From Tetradesmus obliquus (Eukaryota > Chlorophyta > Chlorophyceae > Sphaeropleales > Scenedesmaceae), in assembly GCA_030272155.1 (NCBI GenBank), contig CP126199.1:5568501-5632500 (forward strand): a DNA stretch of 64,000 nt, in the 5' to 3' direction. Position numbers and translations under genes: made by a program. The notes under the pieces are model-generated. The model saw only the letters and a program-made list of their open reading frames with translations, was not told the origin of the DNA and did no database searches. Positions 42,959-56,401 of this stretch are shown one piece after another (the stretch's first letter is position 1; each line of letters opens with the position of its first letter).

Positions 42959-45319
42959 GTGCTGCGGCCGCATCATGCTGCAGCTGCTGCTGCAGCAGTG
43001 CATGTTTGACTGTGTAGAAGCATATGCAAAGCATGTGCAATACATGTCAGATCACGGCATGAGGCTCGGGCCAACCCAGCAAGGCATGCCTCTGCTGTTT
43101 TGTTGCATGGGCACACACTGTACCATTGCACTTGCCAGTGTGTCATGGCTTTGCATGCGTGTGTTGTTGTGTGATTGTGCTGCGAAAGGCATGGTGCATC
43201 AGAGTTTGCTGGGGTTGGAATCTGTCGCAACGCACAGCAGACCTGAAGCGGAGCGACTGACAGAATAAAAGCTGCTGGCTGTGAGGAGCTGTTGAGCGGG
43301 CCTCGCATCTGCAGGCAGCAGACATGCAGATACATTGTCACTCGTGCAGGCTGTGGTGCCAAAGGCAACAGCTGGCCGTAGCCGCCTTAGCAAGGGTGGC
43401 AGCATACGGTGCTGTTGATGTGTGCTTGCGCAAGCCGGGAAATTGCCAGCTCGCACAACAGCAGCTGCCTGGTGCCTTGGCAGCACAATGAAGGCGGGGA
43501 TGCTGTTAGGGTTGTTATGTTATTTTTCCAGGTCAGACTCTGGCCCTGAGCTTACTCAGGGTTTTGCTATGCAATGTGTTCAGCGTTTGCGAGGTCGCTT
43601 GGGATGGCACAGATCAAACCACATTTTGCGCCGCACTCTGTGTTACGGCGGGGTCCAGCTGTTTGCTGACTGTCTGCCGTCCAGTGTGGCGGCATATGCA
43701 CTGCATGAACTGGTACTTACAAACACTTGCTGTTGGTTGTCGACCACAAATTGGCAAACCCTTTTTGGTATGGAAGTCAAGGCAGTGTGTTTTGCTTTGC
43801 ATGCGCATTTCTGGCGCGGCCACAGCATTGGCCTGCTTTTGCAAGCAGCAGGCGCGGGTGCTGGTGCTGATGACAAAAATTATGGTCCCTAGGGGCGCCC
43901 ATCTCTTGTCAGGGTCAGCGTTGTCGGAACTGCGGTGCTGTAGCTGGAACTGTAGCGTCACTTTCACGGTGTGTATTGTAAAATGATGAATTCTACACAA
44001 AGTGCTACAGTCCCTCTGACGTGCTGGCAGCTACGACCTCAGGCCCCGGCAATGCAATGGTTGCTGCCGCTGCAAATGCAGTCTGACTTTAGCAGCCACT
44101 GTCACTGCAAATGACAGCTGAGGGCAGCCGCAGCCTGACGCAGGCCGCGCGGCTGTCATTTGCAGCCTGAACGGTTCAGTCAAAACACCATCCAGCCAGC
44201 AGCTACAGCTGCAGCCAATGTTGAGCATGCGTCCCGCTGATAACCAAACATATAGATACGAACAGTTGCCTGCTTGAGGGTCTTCAAAAGTAGGTCTAGC
44301 TAGACCTAGTTGCCGCTGCTGCGCATGCACCACTAGCCACTGCCATCAAAGTTCCCAGCCGGAAGCCAGCAGCTGCCAGAACCGTCAGCTTAAGCACGAA
44401 CATGTATAAATCCTCATGGCAACTGTCATGAGCGGTTGGGCAGCGAACACGGCATTGACGCACCCTTCCTGGCGGTTCCGGTGCGGAGTCCCGCAGCGTG
44501 CGCAAACTTCAGAGATATCGTAGGATTCTCAAACTATGATGTTAACAAAATAACGGCCAATATTGCCACTTGAGCTACACTACCGTGGCTTCCGCAGTCG
44601 TTCTGTCCTGGTTCTGACAGTGTCACCCGGGAGATCGCTGCAACACATTTTCCGTCATCTGAGTTGTTTTTTATTGACGTTAGAGAAGCAATATCTGTTT
44701 TGTGTTTGGGACTAGCAGCCACGTGGAAGCTGAGCTCAGGTACACCGCATAGCTTCGCCTCTGTTCACCACTCCAATAGTCGAAGCAGAGTACAGGCAAA
44801 TGTTAAGCTCGAAGATAAGTTTAACGATCAGGTAAGGCCTGCCGTTGGGGAAAGCGATGTAGGCATGGTGACTCTTGTGGCAGCGGTGGGGGTTTCAACC
44901 TATCATGAACCGGCTGCACAGCCCGTCAAAGTTCCTTAAACACATATCCGAAAGCTTTTGCGAGGTTGCATACGCGTGCCGCTGTTCACGACCAACGAGT
45001 CGATGCGCACTGCGGACCGTGACGCGAGAGGCCATCGAGCAATCCAGGCTGCGGCATTTGTCCTATGTACTTCTATAAGCACCATGTGCGACCCGTGACG
45101 CTCTTCAGGGCCATGCATGTCAACTTCCTGCCTTGTCCTGCTGCTGCATGCATCTGCCACAGCAGGCCAGCCAACACCGTACAAGGCTCAAGGCGAAGAT
45201 GCCAATCCGTCCAGAACTCATCCCCTAGCTGATAACGCAGACTGCACCAGGCTCCTCCACCTGCAGCAGCCATCAGGCCAGAGTGACAGGTCCCCAGGCT
45301 AAAGAGAGAGGCTTGACAC
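41370..45319. other. Gene-poor stretch, no gene recognised
   Basis: I could not support any gene. A minus-strand frame at 41400-41635 has an ordinary amino-acid mix (MARGTNMPLFSKVELHRRK...) and may be an exon of an unknown gene. An imperfect tandem pair with a unit of about 53 bp lies at 41648-41752. A CTG run is at 42913-42958. A perfect 18-bp palindrome is at 44291-44308. Confidence 0.4.
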
Positions 45320-46858
45320 ATGAAGAGTGACGCCATCACTTGGGCACGCATGCAGCCACGGCAGCAGCAGCACCACCACCACCAACAGCAGCACAATCAG
45401 CAACAACAGCAGCAGCTTGTGTTTGCTGCTGCAGCTTGCGGGCTCCACAGCTCCCCAGGCTTGACCAGGCCTGCATTCAGCCCAGCAGCAATGCACATCC
45501 CTCCAGCCACCCCTGCAGGCAGCAGCACCCCCAGCTGCTCAGCTAACACTGCAGTGGAGCAGCCATGCAGCTCTGTAGCAGCAGCAGCAGCAGCAGCAGC
45601 AGCTTCTGCTGCAGGGATGAGGTTGAGGTCTCAGCAGCCCCAGCAGAGCTTGCCACGCCGGCCAGGGCAGCAGCAGCAGCAGCAGCAGCAGGGCGCAGCA
45701 CCCCTGGATGCATCAATGTTTGCTGTTGCTGCTGCTGGGCGGGAGCAGAGTGGGAGCCAGTTCAGCCACTGGGCTGCATCAGGGGACCTTGCACCAGCAA
45801 AACGCGCCAGGCTGGTCGCTGCTGCTGCTGGCGGCAGTGCTGCAGCCACAGCTACAGCAGTGCATGATGAGTTTGGATCTGTACAGGGTGAGCTGCTGCT
45901 GCTGCTGCTGCTGCTGTATGGCTGCCTGGCTGTCCAGCTGCCTGCATGTTGCCTGTCGCCTGCAACCCGGTTCACTTCAAGTACATTGCTGCAGTTTGAA
46001 CTGTGCAAAACTGCAGCTTTATCAAAGTCAGCAGCTCGCGCAACAAACATCTGCTGCCTCTGATGCTGTGCAAACACACAAAGCAAAACATGCTTGCACA
46101 CATGCCACACCACGCTGCAACTGGGCTGTCGGATCATCATCTGTCTCACCTCATCTTCTTCCATACTGCGTCGTCTCATTGATCCTGTGCTGCTGCCTCT
46201 GGCCCTGTCGCTGCCATCACGGCATGATGCAGAGCTGCGCAACGCCTCTGTCACCAGCAGCCTCAGGCACAGCCTGACCAGCTGGACCAGCGCCAGCGCA
46301 CTGCAGCAGCAGCAGCAGCTACAGCTGCAGCAGGCGCACTCCGAGCCGGCGCGGGCCCCAGCAGCAGCTACAGCACACCATGCTGCACCACAGCAGCCAG
46401 CCGCGCCTGCTGCTGCAGCAGACGCCTGCAGCAGCGGCGGCGGCGGCAGCAGCAGCTCCGGAGCAGCAGCAGCAGCAGCAGCAGCAGGCGCCAGCGGCAG
46501 CGAGGGCACGCCTCCAGCCGGCAAACTCACCAGCAGCAAGCGGCACAGTGCACTGGCTGCGAAGTTTGCGGGCATGTCCAGCAAGCACTTGTCTGAGCTG
46601 ATGCGCGGCATGGGTGTGAAGATCAGGAGGCAGCATGAGGCGCTGCTGGCTGCTGCCTGCCCCAGCAGTGCAGGCATGGCCCGGTATGCTGGCCTGCTCA
46701 AGCTAAAGGCGCAGCTGGCCAAGGAGCTGACACAGCGGGCAGCAGCAGCAGCAGCAGCAGGGAAAGGAGCAGGAGCTGCAGCAGCGCGGGAGGGAGGGCA
46801 GGAGGGGCAGGGCAGGGCAGCCACCACCTGCGAAATGCAGCAGGTGCAGCCGCCAAGC

Positions 46859-46890
<32 letters not shown>

Positions 46891-47200
46891 GGATCCTGCA
46901 GAGCTTGCTGCCCTGCCGGTGCCGCACCTGCTGCCACATGCAGCCGCGGGCGCAGCCAAGGCTGGCAGCAGCAGCGCTGCTTGCAGCAGCCGCAGCAGCA
47001 TTGCCGCCAGGACTGCCGGCACAGCAGTGCACTGCGCAGCTGCAGCTGCAGCTGGCATGCCTCAGCAGCAGCCATGCAGCAAGCGCAAAAAGCCGGACTG
47101 TGTGGCGGTGTGGGGTCAGTACAGCGGCCTTGCTGCTGCTGACATCCCTCCGGGGTGGCACCAGGAGGTGCTGGCTGGGCGGCAGCAGAGCCTATCTGAG

Positions 47201-47232
<32 letters not shown>

Positions 47233-47364
47233 AGACCCTGCGGCAGCAGCAGCAGCAGTGGCTAGGCCGTGGTGCTCTGCCCCTGCTGGCGGCTGCCTGT
47301 CTGCCATGGGCTTGGAGAATATGAGCAGCCGCCTAAGCAGCACTAACACCATGGTGGGCCGCGC

Positions 47365-47400
<36 letters not shown>

Positions 47401-48164
47401 ACGGCAGCGCAAGCCGGGGATGGCTGCGGCATCCGCGGCACGTGCATTCGCTGCCAACATATCAGCAGCAAACACCATGGCAGCCACATGCAACACAGGC
47501 AACACAGAGCCTGCCGCTACCAGTGATGATGTTGCAGGTGGTGGTGGCAGCATTAAGGCGCAGCAGCTGGCTGGCGTGAGCAGCATCGAGGTGTACGCTG
47601 AGATAGACAGCATGCTGAAGCAGCTCAACTCTCTGGGGGCCTTGGCAACCACCCCACCACAGGACAGCCACACTGCTGCTGCTGCTGCTGCCGCACCAGC
47701 TGCTGCAGCAGCTCCTGCAAATGCAGAAGTAGCCCCAGCAGCAGCGGCAATGCAGGAGGTGGCAAACAAGGATGACGTCATGCTGCACCACGGCACAGAG
47801 GCAGTGGAGGTCAAGCCCGCTGCCAACGACATGTGTGGCAGTGCCATGAAGCCTGGCAGCACAGCAGCAGTAGCAGCAGCAGCAACAGCAGGCATGGCAG
47901 ATAGCCAGCTGCTGTCACCCTTTGTCATCAGCCTGCGCCAGTCAGCATCGGCTGCAGCAGCCAGCAAGGGTGCCCAGCTGCAGCTGCCACGCACCATGCC
48001 TGCTGCTGCTGCTGCTGCTGCTGAAGCAGAACTTCACCCAAGCAAGCGGCAGCGGCCAAAGGTAGCGCAGCAGCACTCCTGGGCTGAGCAGCAGCAGCAG
48101 CAGCAGCAGCAGCTGGCCCCACTGCAGCTGGCAGGCCACAAGTCATGCCCACAGCCCCAGCCCC

Positions 48165-48203
<39 letters not shown>

Positions 48204-48448
48204 GTGCCGAGGTGGTGCACGACAACCTGTGGAAGCTCAGAATGTTGCTGCTGCAGCGGCAAGAGCAGGAGGTTGCTGCAGGGCAGCAGCAACAGCAGAG
48301 CACGCCTGATGCCGCAGCAACCAGCAACTGCAGGCTAGTTGCGGTGTCCCCTGGATCACAACCTGCAGGCGGCGCTGCAGCAGCAACACCAGTAGCAGCT
48401 GCAAAGGAGGCCACGCCTGCAGCTGCTGAGTGCGGCAGTGGTGGTGCC

Positions 48449-48492
<44 letters not shown>

Positions 48493-49108
48493 CAAGGCCC
48501 CCGAATGGCTGCAGCAGCAGTTGTCTGATGCATCACAGCTGGCTGCGCTGCTGCCGCAGCTGCCCCCTGTGCACCAGCACCCAGCTCAGCAGCAGCAGCA
48601 GCAGGCGAGCTGTGCTTCAGCTGCTTGGCAGGGTGCTGCAACAAAAAACCACAAGCCATTGCCAGCTAACCACCACCAGCAGCAACAACAGCAGCAGCAG
48701 CAGCTGCTGCTGCATGAGAGGCACCAGCTGCTGCTGGGGCGGCAGAGGCACCTGCAGGAGCGGCAGCGGCAGCGGCAGCTAGAGCAGCAGCGCAGGGCAT
48801 GCAAGCTGCTGCTGTCAGTCAAGCACCTGCCTAGTGCCGGCTCCTCTCGTTTTGCCAAGCTTCGTGCTGTGTGGGGTGCCATGCAGCGGGGGGGCCTCAC
48901 GCAGCAGCTGCCGCCACAGATCTGCAGCATCATGGCCAGGATGGAGCAGCAGGCACTGAAGCTGCAGCAGCAGCAGCAACAGCAGCAGGCGACCATGCGT
49001 CCTTTTTCAGCAGCAGCTGCTGCTGCAATCAGCTCCCAGCCGCAGGCTGATGCAGCAGCGCTGGCAGCAGCTGTGAGGCCGCCACCAGGCACTGTTGTCC
49101 CACAAGGC

Positions 49109-49143
<35 letters not shown>

Positions 49144-49636
49144 TGACCGCAGCCGGTCCACGCCTGACCGCATTGTGATTGAGCTCACCACCAGCATCAG
49201 CTTGACTGCAACTCAAGCCTTGGCTGCAGCACCCAGCTGTGCAGAAGCAGCGGGTGCCGGCAGCCGCATGCGCAGCACCTCTGCAGCCGGCCAGCACCAG
49301 GCGGCAGCCTGTTCCACTGCTGCTGGCGCTGACATGCTTGATGCATTGCTGCTGCGGGCCCATTCTCAGCCGCAAGCCAGCATGCAGGATGCGACTGCAG
49401 CCGCCGCGCCGGGCGGCAGCAGCAGCAGCAGCAGCGCAGCGCTGTGCATGCAGCAGCAGTGGGAGGCGCTGACGTCAGCAATGGATGCTGAGCTGTCAGC
49501 ATTAGCTGACATTTGGGAGGAGGCTGAGTTGCCGGCCGATCAGATGCTGGGCTCCGAGCTGTGTGCTGGTCCTGCTGCGTCGCTGGCTGCGGACTGCCTG
49601 TCTGGCTTGGATGACTGCGAGGCGCTGTGCTTGTGA
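45320..49636 (+). CDS. Large Ala/Gln-rich low-complexity protein, unknown function
   Basis: Two exons, 45320-45887 and 46233-49636, encoding 1323 aa. The join is G plus AG CTG, reading VQELRNASV; the intron begins with a GTGAGC donor and a CTG run. The stop codon is TGA. The sequence is dense in poly-Ala, poly-Gln and some poly-Ser/Gly runs, all from sense-strand CAG repeats. Ordinary-looking islands are KRHSALAAKFAGMSSKHLSEL (in two adjoining pieces), KIRRQHEALL, a Lys/Leu-rich LLKLKAQLAKELTQR helix, EVYAEIDSMLKQLNSL, LLLSVKHLPSAGSSRFAKL, and an acidic C-terminal end with ALTSAMDAELSALADIWEE. I recognise no family. The composition resembles nuclear co-activator or RNA-regulatory proteins, but this is inference only. 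The start is the first ATG of an open frame, and upstream exons are possible. Confidence 0.6.
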
Positions 49637-49739
49637 TGGGTGAGGCGGCGTTTTGCCTGGCATGATGAGGCGCTGTGCTTGTGGACGCTTTGTGGAGGGG
49701 GGTCTGGATGTGTGTGGATGCGTGTGGACGCCTCTGGAT

Positions 49740-49850
49740 GCATGTGGATGCTTTGTGGATGCATGTGGACGCTTTGTGGATGCATGTGGACGCTTTGTGG
49801 ATGCATGTGGACGCTTGTGGGCGCTTTGTGGATGCTTGTGGATGCTTGCA
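49740..49850 (+). repeat. 21-bp minisatellite after the stop codon
   Basis: About five copies of GATGCATGTGGACGCTTTGTG with small changes. They lie within about 220 bp downstream of the stop of the Ala/Gln-rich gene, likely in its 3' UTR. Confidence 0.9.
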
Positions 49851-52148
49851 GTACTTGTGGACGTCTGTGGTGGTTGGTGTTCGCTGCAGGTGGTTGGTGA
49901 ACACTGCAGGTGGCAGCTGGCGGCTGACATACAGCGCAGCCAGCAGCAGGGATGGCGTACGCAATTATGACATGGCAGCAAAGTGGGGTACAAGTGACAG
50001 TGGTGCTTGCCCCGCATGGATATTTTAAGGATTTTTGCTGCTTATAGGCAGCTGCAGCATTGTTGGCAGCACTCGGCAGCACTCATATATGTTGCGGCTG
50101 GCAGGAGTCGGTGCTGTTATTCAAGCACACGACGTTGGTGCAGCTGCGCAAGCTACTTTGGGGATACAATGACAACAGTGCACAGCGTGACAGTGTTGCA
50201 ACAGCGGCTGCGCAGTGGCAGCTGGGCTTCCCTGTATCTACTACTTACCAAACGCCTTTCTGTACGGCACGCATGACCATTACATCAGCGCTGGCTGTAG
50301 TGCACTGCAGCAGATAACAGCAGATACTATGTCGGGCGACATAACACTGGGCGACCAGGCACCCTGTGTGCAGCTGCGGCGATGCAGCAGGGTTTGCGGT
50401 GTGTGCTTTGCATTGCGCATACGGCAGGCTATAACCCTCTCCTTTGCCATACTTGGCACTGCGGATTTCAGTATGATACGTACAGTATGGTATACCAAGG
50501 GGGCAGACAATGCATTCATGTCAATGTACTGTTTGCATGGAATGTACTGCAGCGAGAGCTGAGAATGATGGCAAGGAATGGGGTGTGGATACGCAGAACT
50601 CAACCAGAAGAGCACGATCTTCTGCTGATACATGGGATATAACATAAGATGTGCATGTGTTCATGCTGCTGCTGTGCTTTCTGCAGCTGCAGCCAAGTCA
50701 CACGTGCATTGGGTGCAGCAGCGCAGTTGCCCACCAGCAGACAGCTCCTAGAGTGCCGCCAGAACATGCTGGCAGCTGCTGAGTTGTGTCAAAGGTGCGC
50801 TTTGCATGACTCCGTGTCTTCAAGGACGACTGAAGTTCACATGAGTACAGCGCTGCAGCAATGCCATTTCAGGGCGGCGGTGTGTGTTGTGTGTATGCTG
50901 CGTTGTGTGTGCTTGTCTTGTTTCAACAACGGACGGTGTTGATGATGCCGGCTGACGCCAGGGACTGGCAAGATGCTGTGTTGCTTGACAGACTGTGTTT
51001 GCATGTGAGCTTCACACGGCGGACTTGTGGTGCTATGATGTGCTGCAGTGCGCGGGGCACAGTTGCCGGGACTCCACTGCCCGCATTATGCATTGCGCAG
51101 TGTGTGGCAGAAGGCTCGCCACATGCCTAGTGGGTTGAAAGGCGGCTGCCGCTGCGGCAGCGCTCTTGTTTGTCACGAGCTGCCGAATCTCGACTCAGGG
51201 TTCAGGTCTGCTCCACGTTGACTACCGGTGGCATCATGCCCATGTCATCAGTCTGCGCGCTTAGATCGTTACAGCCGCTTATGACTACAACCTGCAACGG
51301 CCAAACAGTTTTGCCATCCATTGTGGCGGAAGAAGACAAACATACCGCATCGTACAACAGGATGACCGGTACCGCTGTTATTGCCAGTATCTGGCCATGC
51401 GTCAGCGCTTCATAAAGATTTGCAGAGCAGACAACACATTCTGCAATAGCTGCATGGCGAGCGTGCAAACCCTTGACCATGACGCTGTAAAACCCTGTAC
51501 AGCTTGTAGACAGATTCGTTTTATGAGTTGCAGTAAGACCCGTGCACACCCAATGCAATCCTGGCGGCTACCAGGGACTCTCATAGCTGTAGGCCCTCAT
51601 CAACATGAAAATGAGCAGGAGAACCCACCTGCTAGCCTTGTCCTGCACGAAACACTTAGAGCTGCCAAAATGCAGTCAACCTGCCAACCCACGACACACC
51701 ATCGACAGCAAAGACACCTGACAACCAAACTGCAGCTGTGAACCATATGCAGCAAGCACCACACAACATGTCCTGACACAACTGTTAACATGGGTTGCGG
51801 CTGGATACTCCTGTCGTCTGACCGCCTACATACATTGAGCTTCTGACACCCTAACAATGCATGCCTCCTATCAACTGTGTACAACAAGCTGTGCATGGGT
51901 AAACGGCCAGCAGTACAACCTGCTCGGTGGGTTCAGCAGCACCAGCGCTCGGCCGCGCTAGATGCAGCATCAACCACTGCTTCTACTCAGCCTCATCTTG
52001 ACTAGCAGACACTTTCCCACAACTTTGCTGCTCTGCAAGCCTCTCACACTGCAGGCATCCCGATGGTTTGCCTCGTGCTGGCCGCACTTCAGCGCAGAGT
52101 CAGCCTCATTGCATCAGATACAGGCACTGCAGCTGCAGCAGCTGCTGC
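49851..52148. other. Gene-poor stretch between convergent genes
   Basis: This lies between the 3' ends of the plus-strand Ala/Gln-rich gene and the minus-strand ABC1K gene. No coding exon, RNA gene or repeat array recognised. Confidence 0.45.
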
Positions 52149-52665
52149 TCAGTTTGACAGCCCAGGGCCATCAGGAGGGGCCAGCACTGCATCAGCCTCC
52201 ACCACCAGCAGCACACCCTCACCACCAGCACCACCAGCAGCAGCAGCAGCAGCAGCCCCTGCTGACAGCATAGCGCCAGACTGCTGCTGCTCAGCCAGCA
52301 GCAGCTGCCGCTGCCTGTTTGACCCACTGCTACTGCTGCTGCTGCTGCCATTCTGAAGTCTGCCGTTACCAGCATCAGGGCTAGCGCCAGCAGCCACTGC
52401 CTGCTTTCCATTCGGTTTGACACCCCTCACAGGTGCTGCGCCACTGCCGTTGCCGCCATTACTGCCGCTGCGGCCAGCAGCAGCAGCAGCAGCAGCGTTG
52501 GAGCTGCGCACAGTGGCAGCCAGCAGCCCGCCAGCAGGCGTGCTGGGGGCTGGTGGCATGCCCAGCGCCCGCTGCTGCTCCTGCTGCTGCTGCTCAGGCA
52601 TGTAGCTCAGCAGCCGCTGCGCGGGCTGCTTGGGACGGGCCTGCCCAGCCACCCGCTGCCTGTAC

Positions 52666-52698
<33 letters not shown>

Positions 52699-55600
52699 GT
52701 ATCCGGAGCTGCTGTGCCATTGCTGCTGGGTTTGCTGCTGGGAATGGTACTGCTGCTGCTGCTAGTGCCATCATCAGCCCAGCTGCTGCTGCTGCTGCTG
52801 CTGCTAATCACCCGCTGCTGACCAGCAGCACCCAATGCAGCTTGCCGAGCATAGCTGCTGCTACTGCTACTGCTGCTGCTGCCGGCAGCACCCGGCGACA
52901 CTGGCCGCGGGTTCAGCACCGCCCTTACTGCCCTGGCTGCCAGGCGGCTCGCCAGCTTTGAGCTAATATTAAGTGGGATGGACAGCGCCTCTCGCCGGGC
53001 CTCAGGGCTCAGCAGCTGAACCTCGGACAGCAGCCACTGCAGCACCGCCACGGTCTGCTGCAGCTGCTGCTGCTGCTGCTGCTGCTGTTGACTGCCGGCG
53101 CCTGCCTGCAGTGCCTGCTGCTGCTGCATGTGCTGCTGCTGCTGCTTGCTAGCTGTGCTGAATGCAGCCAGCTGTGTAGCTAGCCGGCTCAGGCCATCCA
53201 CCTGAGCTTGATCTCCTGCATCAGCAAGCTTTGGCACAGCCATCATAGCCTCAAGCAGCGCAGCCCGGCCATCCGCCGCACTGCTGCTGCTGCTGCTGCT
53301 GCTGGCTTCGGCCGGCTGCCCGCTCAGCCATGGCGGCAGCAGCGCCGCCGGCAGCGGCAGCGGCAGCGCAGCCACCACTCCCTCCAGCTGCTGGCTTGCT
53401 GCTGCCAGGCTGTCGTCCACTGCCAGCCGCCACGCAGCATCCAGGCCCTTGGCCAGCTCGTCTTCAAGGATGCCCCTGCATTGCAGCAGCAAGGGTAAGA
53501 CAGAGATGCCTGAGCAATAAGAAGAAGTTGGGAGACACTGTATGAGAGCACGCCACCAGCAGCCTCCAGCTCATTTCCACCCACCTGATGTAACGCCCCT
53601 CAGGGCTCAGCACCAGCGCCAGCGGGCCGCCCGCTGCCGCTGCCTCACTGCCGCGCCCGCTCACACGCTGCTGCTGCTGCTGCTGCTGCTGCCCAGTGAT
53701 GCCACTCAGGCCAGGCAGGAAGCTGCCTAGCAGCTGCCCTGCAGGGCCAGCCACTGCACTGGCAGGACCCCACACGCTGCCAAACAACCCACCAGACCCC
53801 GCTGCTGCTGCTGCTGCTGCTGCTGGTACTGGCTCTAGGCTTGTCCCGGTGCTACTGCTGCTGTCTCTGGCAGCAGCAGCAGCAGTAGCAGCAGCGCGCG
53901 AGCTGACTGCTGCCTTGGCGGCCTGCTCCAGCAGCGACTCCAGCCGGTCAAACTGGAAATGACCGGACTTGTCATATAACAGGTTGTTGAGCGTCGCGTG
54001 CAGCTCCGGGGAGTCCTGCGTCAGCAGCCGCCGGCTGACCCAGGGGTAGGCCGCACCCAGCACCTGGCGCAACAGCAGCAGCAGCAGCGGATTCAGTTTG
54101 CTACACAAGCCAACGTGATGGACCTTTTCAGACACATGTGCAACCGCCTTGGTGGGCCCCATTCAAAGCCAAGCGCCCTCAGGGGCATCCACCCATCTTG
54201 TAGCCCGGGTCTCTGGCCTGCGTGATGCCCTCCAGCACAGCTGCAAATGACACAAACACATACATAGGCACTGATGCATCACAGCCGTACATACACCTTG
54301 TAGGCCTAGATCACTGACCAGCGCGATGCCCTCCAGCACTGTTGCAACTCTTTAAAAAGTGAACCACACAACGCCACACAGTCAAACACACTGCCCACCT
54401 TGTACCCCGGGTCGCTGGCCAGCGCGATGCCCTCCAGCACGCTCAGGCTGCGCACCAGCAGCGTGTAGTAGGGCGGCAGCCGGAAGCTGAAGCGGTACAT
54501 GGTGCGGCCCAGGTCGGCTGAGAGCGTGCCGAAGCTGAGGTTGCTCACGCCGCCTGCCAGGGCCGCCTGGAACACGCCTGCAGTAGGCAGCAGCAGCAGC
54601 AGCAGCAGACAGATCTGAACAAGTCAGCGATAAGGTGGCAAGGCTCTGTTTGCTCACGTCGCCTGCAAGGGCTGCCTGAAACACGCCTGCAGGACAGCAG
54701 CAAGGTAACAGTGTGTGTACACACAGCATGTAAAAGCTGAAGCAGTACATGGTGCGGCCCAGGTCGGCTGAGAGCGTGCCGAAGCTGAGGTTGCTCAAGC
54801 CGCCAGCCAGGGCGGCCTGGAACACGCCTGCAGCAGCAGCAGCAGCGGCACATAATCATTAGGTCGGCTGAGAGCGTGCCAAAGCTCAAGTTGCTCACGC
54901 CGCCTGCCAGGGCCGCCTGGAACACGCCTGCAGTAAGTAGCAGCAGCAGCAGCATAACATAATCATTAGGTCGGCTGAGAGCGTGCCGAAGCTGAGGTTG
55001 CTCACGCCGCCTGCAAGGGCTGCTTTGAACACGCCTGCAGCAGCAGCAGCAGCAGCAAGTTAGATTCAAGAACACACAGTAAATCCACAATCAAACAGCA
55101 CTGGAATCGCACGCAACGGCCAGCAAACCACAAGGCCGCGCCCTTGGGCAGCATGTCGCAGGTGGTGTGCGTCTCCTGACGGTGCAGCAACGGCTTTCAG
55201 ACCCGGTGCGTCATAATTCAAAGTCAAGGTCATGCTGCTGCCTTTGCACTCACCTGTGAGTGCGGGCAGCACGTCGCTGGTGTCTGTGCCTGACGGCAGC
55301 AGCCCCAGCGTGACAAAACCAACAGTACCAACAGTATGAAAACCCTCTGAGAAAAGAATACAAGGCGCACCTGTAAGCGCGGGCAGCACGTCGCTGGTGT
55401 CTGTGCCTGGCGGCAGCAGCCCCAGCGTGAAAACCAGCGCTATGTAGACAATGGTTTATTCAAGTACATGTGCATTTCAACCCACCTGTGAGCGCGGGCA
55501 GCACGTCGCTGGTGTCTGTGCCTGGCGGCAGCAGCCCCAGCGTGACAAAACCAACAGTACCAACAGTATGAAAACCCTCTGAGAAAAGAATACAAGGCGC

Positions 55601-56368
55601 ACCTGTGAGCGCGGGCAGCACGTCGCTGGTGTCTGTGCCTGGCGGCAGCAGCCCCAGCGTACAAATCAGCGCTATGTAGACAATGGTTTATTCAAGTACA
55701 TGTGCATTTCAACCCACCTGTGAGCGCGGGCAGCACGTCGCTGGTGTCTGTGCCTGGCGGCAGCAGCCCCAGCGTGACAAAGTCCTCGGCCAGTCGCTCG
55801 TACTCGCGGTTGACCAGGTGCAGCGTGGCGCGGATGAGGCCTTGCCGCACCGCTGGCTCCACCTCGCCCATCATGCCTGCAGGGAGGACGCGGTGCACAG
55901 CAGGGGACACATGAGCACACAGCAGCACTCAGCACAGCGTTGGATGATCCCCTGGCGCACAGCAGGCTCCACCCCGCTTATCGTGCCTGCGGAGTCAGAG
56001 GCAGCACACAGCAATAAACAGCAGTACACAGCACAGTGTTAGATGAGCTGCTGATCAGCAGGCAATTCCTGTCGCGTAAGCAGTTCAAGCGAGTTGGTAG
56101 AAGGTGTGCGTGGTCCATGCGGCAGCAGCGCAAGGCAGAAGGCAGCCCGCAGGTGATCGCTGCAGGCTGGTGTGACGCAGGCCGGCGCGGCTGCAGTTTG
56201 CCCTGTTTGGCCGCACCCAGCTGCCGCTGATGCAGCTCATGAGTGCAGGCGCAGCACCAAACATGCCTCTCTGCCTCACGCAAAACGGCCGCTGCTCACC
56301 AAAGTCCAGGTAGGCGAGGCGGCCGTCTTTGGTCTTGAGCAGGTTCCCGGGGTGAGGGTCTGGCAACG

Positions 56369-56401
<33 letters not shown>

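Noticed and set aside
45631..47058. 475-codon minus-strand frame opposite the Ala/Gln-rich gene
   Set aside because: Antisense shadow rich in Cys/Ala/Leu from CTG reading. It also crosses the intron of the plus-strand gene.
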